Below, piece after piece: positions 31,395-39,128 of a stretch of DNA of 64,000 nucleotides. Origin of the DNA: Clostridia bacterium. Its GTDB lineage: Bacteria > Bacillota > Clostridia > Oscillospirales > Acutalibacteraceae. A program made the translations under genes and the position numbers. The DNA lies in NCBI GenBank assembly GCA_017516485.1, contig JAFXCH010000013.1:59195-123194 (forward strand), written 5' to 3'. The notes under the pieces were generated by a model. That model ran no database searches, was not told the DNA's origin, and saw nothing but the letters and a program-made list of their open reading frames with translations. How positions within the stretch are numbered: the stretch's first letter is position 1; the number at the start of each line of letters is the position of its first letter.

Positions 31395-33401
31395 TTAAAA
31401 GTCCAGCGATGCAATTATCTTTCCGCCCTCAATCGGATATGAGCAGATTCTGTGCTCGGATACGGTGTAGAGAGTGTTGCCGATGTAGGTTGCACGCCTT
31501 ATTGCGAATGTTGAATACATCGTTTTATCATAAAGCATTATTTCTTCGCCGTCGGGTGAGTAGACAGTGCCGCTTTCGCCTTCGCCATCTTTTCTGTTGG
31601 TGTAGCTGCCTATATGCTCTATTTTACCTTCCTTTATTCTGAGTGTGGCAAGCTGTGAATCGCCCGTGCGTCTGTCGTAATAAATAAATCCGAGTATGTC
31701 TTTTTCGCTGCAGTCCATTACCGTTTTATGCCCGGTTTCGGCATAAGCGTTCTGCACTATGAATCTGTCAATTTCCTTTGGGTTTGTCGGGTCACTGATG
31801 TCAAAAAGTGAAACTTTGAGTGCATCAGTAGCACCGTTGTCATCACCGTCTCTGCCGATGCCTACGAGGTAACCGTTAAACGGATGAAGATAGCTCGAGA
31901 AGCCGGGAATCTTTAATTCTCCTACGATTTTTGGGTTTTTCATATCCTTAAAGTCGATTACAAACAGCGGGTCTGTCTGCCTGAATGTAACGACATAGCC
32001 GTAGTCGCCGATGTATCTTACCGACTGTATTGTTTCGCCCTTTGCAATATCTGTGATTTTCGATACCTCTTTCAGGTTTTTGTCCAGCACATACACTGAG
32101 TTTGCAGTGCCCGTTGTGGTTGCAACTCTGATATATTCGCCCTTTTCATCAATCGAAAACTGGTTGAGCATCCTGCCGTCAACTTCGCCCGTTGCCACGG
32201 CTTTGAAAGCACCGCCGTTTATTGAGTAGCGGTGTATTTTTGTTGTCGGTCCGTCATTTGTAACCGATACGACATCGTCGGTTACGGTTTCGGTGTAATT
32301 GTATTCGGTTTTGCAAACGTAGAGGTTTTCTGCCGTACAGTATACATTGTCGCCTGCACCGAGCACAGCGGATGTTTCAGGCTTAAGATTGTCGGAATCA
32401 AGGTCAACCGATGTCATAACCGTGTAGACTTCTGACCTTTTCTCTTGCTCCGGCAGTATTGTTATTGCATCGGGTGGAAGCGGCTGACATACGCCGTTAA
32501 CAGTGTATGTCGGTACGATTTCTTCGTAAACAGCACTGCCGTTTTTAAGCTTTATATCTTCGGGGTAGACATAGTGCTGTGAGAGAAGTACAACCTTGCC
32601 GCCGATAAGTCTGCTCGAAAAATATCCGCCGTCCTGTGAAAATTTATTGATGAGCTTCGGCTTTGCTTTGTCGGTTATATCGTAAATTTCAATAACTGTC
32701 TGATTGTTTTCGGTGTAATCGTGACCGACTACGGCGAGAATATTTTTATAAATATACATACCGTTTGAGCCGCGTGACGGGAAATCCGTCTTGCTCATCA
32801 GCTTCATACTTGCAGCATCGATTATCTTAACGGAAGAATCGCTGAGCACATAGATATATTTACCGTCATTCTTGACTATGTCGTCCTCGTCAATTCCCTG
32901 CACCTGCACATTTGTCGTACCGTGTGATGAGGATGTTGACCCCGCAGCAGAAGTGTTTGTGTCGGCTGCATCATCCTTCATAATGCCCGATTCGGGTACA
33001 ACTCCGTCAACTGCGCTGTTGTAAACAATTTCACCGTATAAATTGTAGTTGTTTTTGTACTGTGACTTAAGTGTTGTGAAATAGTCTATAATTGTCTGTT
33101 TGCTGTTTGAACTTACGGGTGCTTCACTCTGCATGATTATGTCGGGAGCCTGATCTGCTGCAGATGTCTGCGGCCTTTTAACAAACGCACCTATACCGAT
33201 GGCGATAATTATTGCCGCCGCAACAGAACCGATTGCTTTGAATGCAATTACCTTGCCGTGCTTGTTCTTTTTCTGCTCTTTTCCGCTGACGAGTGCGGTT
33301 ATATTCTCTGCCGAAAGCTCATCGGGCAGGGCAATTTTTTTATCGAGCGGTTTTAATGTGCTTCGTATATACTCTGCATTGTTTTTATCGTTTTTTCTCA
33401 T
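31395..33401 (-). CDS. Membrane-anchored beta-propeller protein, candidate anti-sigma factor
   Basis: A 668-residue protein. The ATG at 33401 follows GGAGGG and overlaps the sigma-factor stop by 4 bp. Residues 1-51 are cytoplasmic and include ALPDELSAENITALV, a helix resembling those found in sigma-linked membrane proteins. Residues 52-74 form one membrane span. A low-complexity linker is followed by the secreted C-terminal beta-propeller domain, recognised by NVQVQGIDEDDIVKNDGKYI and repeated blades such as YGYVVTFRQTDPLFVIDF. Tight coupling to an ECF sigma gene suggests that the cytoplasmic segment holds the sigma factor and the propeller senses an external signal; this role is inferred. 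Length is normal for the family. Confidence 0.82.
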   Translation of the reverse strand: MRKNDKNNAEYIRSTLKPLDKKIALPDELSAENITALVSGKEQKKNKHGKVIAFKAIGSVAAAIIIAIGIGAFVKRPQTSAADQAPDIIMQSEAPVSSNSKQTIIDYFTTLKSQYKNNYNLYGEIVYNSAVDGVVPESGIMKDDAADTNTSAAGSTSSSHGTTNVQVQGIDEDDIVKNDGKYIYVLSDSSVKIIDAASMKLMSKTDFPSRGSNGMYIYKNILAVVGHDYTENNQTVIEIYDITDKAKPKLINKFSQDGGYFSSRLIGGKVVLLSQHYVYPEDIKLKNGSAVYEEIVPTYTVNGVCQPLPPDAITILPEQEKRSEVYTVMTSVDLDSDNLKPETSAVLGAGDNVYCTAENLYVCKTEYNYTETVTDDVVSVTNDGPTTKIHRYSINGGAFKAVATGEVDGRMLNQFSIDEKGEYIRVATTTGTANSVYVLDKNLKEVSKITDIAKGETIQSVRYIGDYGYVVTFRQTDPLFVIDFKDMKNPKIVGELKIPGFSSYLHPFNGYLVGIGRDGDDNGATDALKVSLFDISDPTNPKEIDRFIVQNAYAETGHKTVMDCSEKDILGFIYYDRRTGDSQLATLRIKEGKIEHIGSYTNRKDGEGESGTVYSPDGEEIMLYDKTMYSTFAIRRATYIGNTLYTVSEHRICSYPIEGGKIIASLDF

Positions 33402-33925
33402 TTGCGTCCCTCCGTTTCCTCTCTCAACTTTGTGAGTGTGCGTGAAAGTTTTGAACGTACGGTGCCGTGAGGTATTCCCGTAACATCTGCAATTTCCTTG
33501 CCTGAGTAGCCGCATACTGCACTGAGCAGTACAATTTCACGCTCCTGCTCGCTGAGTGTGTTAATCAGCCTGATGAGGTCAAGTCCGATCAACAATTCTT
33601 CGCTTGTATCGGCGGATGAAAGCTCTTCGCATAAATCAAGCGATGTAAAATCTGTTTTGTATTTTTCGCGCTGAAAATGCTTGCAAACATTATAAAGAAT
33701 ACCAAAAAACCAAGCCTTTGCAGCACTTTCGTTTTTCAGCTTTCCGATGCTTCTGAATGCTTCAAGTGCCGTTTCCTGTACTGCGTCCTGTGCTGATTCC
33801 GCCGAGCCGAGGCTATAAAGTGCATAGCGGTACATTTCACCTGCAAAAAGCGAGTAAAGCTCGCCAAACGCAGTCGCATCGCCTTTTGTTGCTCTTTTTG
33901 CAAGCTGTGCAGTTTTGTCTTTCAT
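33398..33925 (-). CDS. ECF-type RNA polymerase sigma factor
   Basis: A 175-residue sigma-70-family factor. Region 2 contains FGELYSLFAGEMYRYALYSL and AQDAVQETALEAFRSI; region 4 contains LSEQEREIVLLSAVCGYSGKEIADVTGIPHG with the HTH and KLSRTLTKLREE. There is no N-terminal extension, so it is an ordinary extracytoplasmic-function factor. It lies second in a three-gene minus-strand operon, 15 bp after a small secreted-protein gene, and overlaps the beta-propeller gene (ATGA), the usual sigma/anti-sigma order. Target promoters are unknown; self-activation is likely but not shown. Confidence 0.92.
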   Translation of the reverse strand: MKDKTAQLAKRATKGDATAFGELYSLFAGEMYRYALYSLGSAESAQDAVQETALEAFRSIGKLKNESAAKAWFFGILYNVCKHFQREKYKTDFTSLDLCEELSSADTSEELLIGLDLIRLINTLSEQEREIVLLSAVCGYSGKEIADVTGIPHGTVRSKLSRTLTKLREETEGRK

Positions 33926-33940
33926 CCTTTCACCGCCTTT

Positions 33941-34216
33941 TCAGGTAATGCTTGCGCTTACTACCTTATCGCCGACATACATTGTAACCGCAATTATGTG
34001 TGAGCCGCAGCATTCGCAGTTACGGTCGGTTTCTACGGTTACGGTATAGCCTAAGCCTTTATACGTAGGGTCACCGCCGCCGTTAATGCATAAAGCAAAT
34101 AAGGGTGACATCAGGTGACCTGAGCGATAAAAATCCGTTATAAACATACCGCCCCACGCTGTTAAAGCTACAGCAAGAAGAATTATAAGCGCTTTAAATA
34201 TTTTCTTTGTTTTCAC
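33941..34216 (-). CDS. Small membrane-anchored or secreted protein
   Basis: A 91-residue protein starting at GTG. The hydrophobic segment KALIILLAVALTAWGGMFIT acts as signal or anchor. The short exterior part has GGGDPTYKGLGYTVTVE and a CECC motif, then a beta-rich end MYVGDKVVSASIT. Similar small proteins occur in ruminococcal genomes but I know no function. As first gene of the sigma-factor operon it may contribute to the signal sensed by the beta-propeller protein. Confidence 0.65.
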   Translation of the reverse strand: MKTKKIFKALIILLAVALTAWGGMFITDFYRSGHLMSPLFALCINGGGDPTYKGLGYTVTVETDRNCECCGSHIIAVTMYVGDKVVSASIT

Positions 34217-34425
34217 TTCTTTTACCCTTTTCGGTGTGTTTTTGAGCCGCTCATAAAGTAAGTGTATATTTTATGCCAATTTGTTGCATCATTAACAAAT
34301 ATTTTATCATAATTTTTTTAATTTTCCTATATCCATATTTTATAAATTGTGTTATAATGCCTATATATGTCTGAAATTATACCCAGAAGTATTTTTTTGG
34401 CTGAAACTGTCAGATTGGATAAAAG

Positions 34426-35076
34426 ATGAGCAAGCGGTTTGAAACGGTGATTTTTGATTTTGACGGCACTATTGCCGACACATTCAGGGGTGTAAGGCAT
34501 TGTTTTCTTGAAGCACTTCACGCTTTCGGATACGATGAGACCGACGAAGCCAAGCTCCACACCTACCTCGGTCCTCCGCTTTTCGACAGCTTTATGCTCT
34601 ACTGTCACGATGAAGAAACCGCACGGCAGATGGTTGCAAAATACCGCGAGGTTTACCGTGCAGGTGCAATGCTTCAGTGCGACTTGTATGACGGTATAGC
34701 CGATGTGTTTGCTCAGCTTGATGCGGCAGGAATTAAAATGGCAATTGCTTCTTCAAAACCGGGCGAGTTTGTAAAACGGCTGTTGGGTCATTTCGGCATA
34801 GAACAATTTTTCGATTTTATAAGTGCACCCGTTATCGGCAAGCCGGAGCCTACCAAGTACGACCTTATCACTGCCGCCGTGTCAGCACTCGGTGCGGATT
34901 TCTCGTCTGCCGCAATGGTGGGCGACAGAAAATTTGATATTGAGGGTGCAAAGCAGGCAGGCGTTTTTGCCGTTGGTGTGTCCTATGGCTTCGGCACTGT
35001 TGCCGAGCTTGAATCGCAAGGTGCAGACTGTATATGCGATACTCCAAAACAAATTTCGGAGCTGATATTACAATGA
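34426..35076 (+). CDS. HAD-superfamily phosphatase, phosphoglycolate-phosphatase-like
   Basis: A 216-residue HAD hydrolase of the Gph/PpaX type. Motif I is VIFDFDGTIADT with the nucleophile Asp, motif II IASSK, the conserved Lys in GKPEPTKYD, and motif IV VGDRKFDIEGAKQAG. A helical cap at about residues 20-85 is typical. These enzymes remove phosphate from small phosphorylated metabolites; the precise substrate is open. A TATAAT-like hexamer lies about 70 bp upstream without a good -35. The stop overlaps the start of a small membrane protein gene. Confidence 0.87.
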   Translation: MSKRFETVIFDFDGTIADTFRGVRHCFLEALHAFGYDETDEAKLHTYLGPPLFDSFMLYCHDEETARQMVAKYREVYRAGAMLQCDLYDGIADVFAQLDAAGIKMAIASSKPGEFVKRLLGHFGIEQFFDFISAPVIGKPEPTKYDLITAAVSALGADFSSAAMVGDRKFDIEGAKQAGVFAVGVSYGFGTVAELESQGADCICDTPKQISELILQ

Positions 35077-35453
35077 AAATAATCGGTAAAATTATCAGAT
35101 TTATAATAGCTTTTCTTTTTACCGCGGTAGTTATCGTGGTTGGCAGCTTTTCTGCGATTTTCTTTGTTTCAAAGGATGAGCCGAAGGAGATATTCCTTTT
35201 TGACTATGCACTCATTTACGAGGTCGGCGAGGATGAAAAGCTTGATATATGGGTTGTCAGAAAAACCAATGATTTCGATATGAGCAACGGTGACGGAATA
35301 GTTTACTATGACGGTACATATAAATCGGCAAACGTGATGCTTGGTCACGACGGCAGATTTATGTATTTTGATTCGGATAATCTTGAGATGACAGTCGATT
35401 TTGAAGAAGACGAGATAGTCGGCAAAATAGTTGCACTCTGGCAGCAAAAATAA
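35073..35453 (+). CDS. Small single-span membrane protein of unknown function
   Basis: A 126-residue protein starting inside the HAD stop codon (ATGA). One membrane segment at about residues 8-30 is followed by an 85-residue exterior domain rich in beta strands and acidic residues (YEVGEDEKLDIWVV, NGDGIVYYDGTY, EDEIVGKIVAL). The pattern vaguely recalls the beta-barrel of type I signal peptidases, but there is no catalytic Ser or Lys pattern. It is coupled to the phosphatase gene and followed after 75 bp by an iscS-like gene. Confidence 0.6.
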   Translation: MKIIGKIIRFIIAFLFTAVVIVVGSFSAIFFVSKDEPKEIFLFDYALIYEVGEDEKLDIWVVRKTNDFDMSNGDGIVYYDGTYKSANVMLGHDGRFMYFDSDNLEMTVDFEEDEIVGKIVALWQQK

Positions 35454-35528
35454 AACTTTGCAGTATAATGTAAATGGAGTAATTTTTTATTCCGTATCCT
35501 AATCTACTGCAGGGGGAAAGCATTTACA

Positions 35529-36662
35529 ATGGAAGCTTATCTTGATAACAGCGCTACGACCTGCCTGTGCTCCTCGGCAAAGGAAAGAATGGTCGAAGCG
35601 ATAAACAAATATTACGGTAATCCGTCATCACTTCACAGTGTGGGCACTGCGGCACAGCGTCAGCTTGACGCGGCAAGGGTTGCAGTTGCAAAGTCACTCT
35701 CGTGTGAGGCGGAGGAAATAGTTTTTACCGGCAGCGGTACGCTTGCAAACAATGCCGCGGTTTTCGGTGCGGCTCACGCACTCAGGCGCAGAGGTAACCG
35801 TATCGTTACAACCTGTGTGGAGCATCCGAGTGTTTCGGAGTGTATGGCACAGCTCGAAAAAGAGGGATTTGAGGTTATTTACCTCAAGGTTGACAAGTGC
35901 GGCAGAATCAGCAAGTCCGAGCTTATGCAGGCTGTTAATTCAAAGACAATTCTTGTCAGTCTTATGTATGTCAATAATGAGGTTGGCAGTATAATGCCGG
36001 TCGAAACTGCAAGGCTTGCCGTTAAGAAGGCAGGCGCACCTGCACTTATCCACTGCGACGCCGTACAGGCTTACGGTAAGATGCTGATTAAGCCGTCAAG
36101 GCTCGGTGTTGACCTGATGAGTGCAAGTGCTCACAAAATCAACGGCCCCAAGGGTGTCGGTTTCCTCTATGTGCGTAAGGGTGTGCGGCTTATGCCGTAT
36201 ATCTGCGGCGGCAATCAGGAGGGCAAGATTTATTCGGGTACTCAGCCAATGCCCGCAATTTTGGGTCTGTACGGTGCAGTTGAAGAATTGCCTGACCTTA
36301 CTGCACAGCTCGAAAAAACAACAGCTTTGCGCGACTATCTTGTACAGGAAGCACGCAAGATAAACGGTATAGTTATCAATTCGGGTGACGAAGCATTACC
36401 TTATATAGTCAACCTTTCTGCGGTAGGGCATCCTTCGCAGACGATGCTCAATTATCTTTCCGATTCCGGAGTATATGTTTCGGGTGGCTCTGCCTGTTCA
36501 AAGGGTCACAGAAGCAAGGTGCTTACCGCTATGGGGATAGAGCCTGAGCGGATTGACAGTGCACTGCGAATCAGTCTTTCGCGTTTTACAACCCGTGAAG
36601 AAATCGATATGTTTTTGTGCGCACTTGAAAACGGTGTAAACACACTCAGAAAAAAGAAATAA
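35529..36662 (+). CDS. Cysteine desulfurase (IscS/NifS-type)
   Basis: A 377-residue PLP enzyme that takes sulphur from cysteine. It begins EAYLDNSATTCLC, and the PLP Lys203 lies in SASAHKINGPKG. The mobile catalytic Cys323 is in GGSACSKGHRS, a loop with the short spacing of the IscS group. It is followed after 28 bp by thiI, so its main role is probably sulphur donation to ThiI for 4-thiouridine in tRNA and possibly thiamine. A TATAAT at 35464-35469 without a good -35 could provide its own start. AGGGGGAAAG precedes the ATG. Confidence 0.92.
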   Translation: MEAYLDNSATTCLCSSAKERMVEAINKYYGNPSSLHSVGTAAQRQLDAARVAVAKSLSCEAEEIVFTGSGTLANNAAVFGAAHALRRRGNRIVTTCVEHPSVSECMAQLEKEGFEVIYLKVDKCGRISKSELMQAVNSKTILVSLMYVNNEVGSIMPVETARLAVKKAGAPALIHCDAVQAYGKMLIKPSRLGVDLMSASAHKINGPKGVGFLYVRKGVRLMPYICGGNQEGKIYSGTQPMPAILGLYGAVEELPDLTAQLEKTTALRDYLVQEARKINGIVINSGDEALPYIVNLSAVGHPSQTMLNYLSDSGVYVSGGSACSKGHRSKVLTAMGIEPERIDSALRISLSRFTTREEIDMFLCALENGVNTLRKKK

Positions 36663-36690
36663 ATTATTTTAACAGTAAAAGGATATATTA

Positions 36691-37857
36691 ATGAAAGAAG
36701 TAATTTTGATTAAAAACGGTGAGCTTGCCCTCAAGGGTCTCAACCGCCGCACATTTGAAGATATAATGATTAAAAATATGCGCCGTAAACTTTCAGACCT
36801 CGGCACATTTACCTTCACACCTGCACAGTCAACTATCAAGGTTGAGGGTGAGGACGGTGCTGACCTTGAAGAGGCAGTTGACCGCCTTTCACGCGTTTTC
36901 GGTATAGCAGGTTTCTCACGTGCACTCAAGCTCGATAAGGATTTTGACCTTGTGCTTGAGCAGACAGGCAAGTATCTTGAAGAGCAGCTTCTCTGTGCTT
37001 CAACCTTTAAGGTTTGTGCAAAGCGCTCCGATAAAAAATTCCCTTACGATTCACCGAAGATTTGTCTTCTTCTCGGCGAAAGACTTCTTGACGAATATCC
37101 TCACCTTACGGTTGACGTGCGTAACCCCGAGCTTACCGTCACCGTTGAGGTCAGAGATAACGATATATTTGTACACGCAAACCAGCTCAAGGGTGCAGGC
37201 GGTATGCCCGTAGGCTCTGCAGGCAGAGCGGCACTTATGGTGTCCGGCGGTATTGACAGCCCTGTTGCAGGCTGGATGATGGCAAAACGCGGTATTGAGC
37301 TGACTGCAATTCACTTTGCTTCACCACCCTATACGAGTGAGAGAGCAGAGCAGAAAGTGCACGACCTGCTCGGCAAGGTTGCACGCTATGCAGGCAGAAT
37401 TGAGCTTAGCGTTGTGCCGTTTACCGAGTTTCAGGAGGCAATCCGTGACAAGTGTCCCGAGGACCTCTTTACAATTATTATGCGCCGTATGATGGTACTT
37501 TGTGCACAGCGTATCGCATCTCACACAGGTTGCGGTGCACTTATTACGGGTGAGAGCCTCGGTCAGGTTGCAAGCCAGACTCTCGGTGCGATTGCGTGTA
37601 CTGATGAGGCGGCAACAATGCCCGTTTTCCGCCCTCTTATCGGTATGGATAAGGACGAAATCATTTCAATTTCAAGGAAGATTGATACATTTGAAATTTC
37701 AATTCTTCCGTTCGAGGATTGCTGTACGGTCTTTACTCCCCGTCATCCCCGTACACGTCCCAAGCTGCCCGATGTAATCGAGGCAGAGTCAAGGCTTGAT
37801 GTTGATGCGCTCGTTGAACGTGCGGTCGCAGGTACAAGAAAAATTATTATTAATTAA
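36691..37857 (+). CDS. thiI: tRNA 4-thiouridine synthase
   Basis: A 388-residue sulfurtransferase that adenylates U8 of tRNA and adds sulphur. The N-terminal ferredoxin-like and THUMP domains include LIKNGELALKGLNRRTFE. The PP-loop ATP site is MVSGGIDSPVAGWMM (about residues 183-197). ITGESLGQVASQTL and a C-terminal CCTVFTPRHPRTRP follow. As usual in Firmicutes it lacks the rhodanese domain and relies on a partner cysteine desulfurase, here encoded directly upstream. Confidence 0.95.
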   Translation: MKEVILIKNGELALKGLNRRTFEDIMIKNMRRKLSDLGTFTFTPAQSTIKVEGEDGADLEEAVDRLSRVFGIAGFSRALKLDKDFDLVLEQTGKYLEEQLLCASTFKVCAKRSDKKFPYDSPKICLLLGERLLDEYPHLTVDVRNPELTVTVEVRDNDIFVHANQLKGAGGMPVGSAGRAALMVSGGIDSPVAGWMMAKRGIELTAIHFASPPYTSERAEQKVHDLLGKVARYAGRIELSVVPFTEFQEAIRDKCPEDLFTIIMRRMMVLCAQRIASHTGCGALITGESLGQVASQTLGAIACTDEAATMPVFRPLIGMDKDEIISISRKIDTFEISILPFEDCCTVFTPRHPRTRPKLPDVIEAESRLDVDALVERAVAGTRKIIIN

Positions 37858-37875
37858 CGGAAAGAACTTTTTTAT

Positions 37876-39123
37876 ATGAATTGTGAGATTATCGGAGTCG
37901 GCACAGAGTTGCTGCTTGGTGACATTGTAAATACAGATGCTCAGTATCTCGCCCGGGAGCTTGCCGCTATGGGCATAGTTATCCATTATCAAGAGGTAGT
38001 GGGTGATAATCCCGAGCGTATGAGGGCGTGTATCTCAAACGCTGTTTCACGCAGTGACCTTGTAATTCTTACGGGCGGCCTCGGTCCTACGGCAGACGAC
38101 CTTACCAAGGAAATCAGCTGTGAGGTAATGGGTGCCGAGCTTGTGCTTGATGAAGATATTCTTGAAGGAATAAGGAGCTATTTCAGCTCAAAGGGCATAG
38201 TGATGCCCGAAAGTAATGCAAAGCAAGCTTACGTGCCAAAGGGCGGTACGGTTTTTGCGAACCGCAACGGTACTGCACCCGGCTGTGCTGTTGAAAAAGA
38301 CGGCAAGACCGTCATTATGCTGCCCGGTCCGCCAAGAGAGCTCAAGGTGATGTTTGAGTATGAGGTCAAGCCCTACCTTGCTCAAAAGACCGGTGGTGTA
38401 ATCCTCTCAAAGCAGGTGCGCACCTTTGGTATAGGTGAGTCCGATATGGCTCAGCGTGTAGCTGATTTGCTCGACGGTGAAAACCCCACCGTTGCACCCT
38501 ACGCCAAAGACGGTGAGGCTTTGCTGAGAGTTACCGCAAGGGCTGAAACCAAAGAAAAAGCAGAGCAGATGTGCGATGAAACAATAGAAAAAATACGCGA
38601 AAAAATAGGCGGATATATTTATTCAACGGATTCGCTGAATCTCGAGCAGACAGTTGTGAAGCTGCTTCGGGAAAAAGGCAAAAAAATCGCCCTTGCAGAA
38701 AGCTGTACGGGCGGATACATTGCAAAACGCATCACCGATGTGCCCGGCTCATCGGAGGTTTTTGAGTACGGAATCGTGTCCTACTCAAATGAAGTTAAAA
38801 TGAAACTGCTCGGCGTTAAAAGTGAAACGATAGAGCAATTTACAGAGGTAAGCGAGCAGACTGCTGCTGAAATGGCAGAGGGTGTCCGTAAGCTGTCGGG
38901 TGCCGATATCGGTATCAGTGTTACGGGCATTTCAGGTCCGGGCGGAGGCACCGAGGATAAGCCCGTTGGTCTGGCTTATATAGGCTTTTCTCATTCAGGC
39001 GGCACTTATGTGCACGAGGTCAGGACGGGCAGAAGCCTTGATTCGAGAGAATATAACAGATATGTTACGGCATCAAATGCCCTGCATATGGTCATACAGC
39101 ATTTTTATGAAAGGGACGAGTAA
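37876..39123 (+). CDS. cinA: CinA: competence/damage-inducible protein, NMN amidohydrolase
   Basis: A 415-residue protein with both CinA domains. The N-terminal molybdopterin-binding-like (COG1058) domain shows EIIGVGTELLLGDIVNTDA, LTGGLGPTADDLT and a VIMLPGPPREL block, and has pyrophosphatase activity in homologues. The C-terminal domain contains AESCTGGYIAKRITDVPG and SVTGISGPGGGTEDKP, the nicotinamide-mononucleotide deamidase signature. It is intact and shares a neighbourhood with an unusual sortase and a protein whose N-terminus is a degenerate CinA, which suggests local duplication. It follows thiI after 18 bp. Confidence 0.95.
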   Translation: MNCEIIGVGTELLLGDIVNTDAQYLARELAAMGIVIHYQEVVGDNPERMRACISNAVSRSDLVILTGGLGPTADDLTKEISCEVMGAELVLDEDILEGIRSYFSSKGIVMPESNAKQAYVPKGGTVFANRNGTAPGCAVEKDGKTVIMLPGPPRELKVMFEYEVKPYLAQKTGGVILSKQVRTFGIGESDMAQRVADLLDGENPTVAPYAKDGEALLRVTARAETKEKAEQMCDETIEKIREKIGGYIYSTDSLNLEQTVVKLLREKGKKIALAESCTGGYIAKRITDVPGSSEVFEYGIVSYSNEVKMKLLGVKSETIEQFTEVSEQTAAEMAEGVRKLSGADIGISVTGISGPGGGTEDKPVGLAYIGFSHSGGTYVHEVRTGRSLDSREYNRYVTASNALHMVIQHFYERDE

Positions 39124-39128
39124 TCTCA

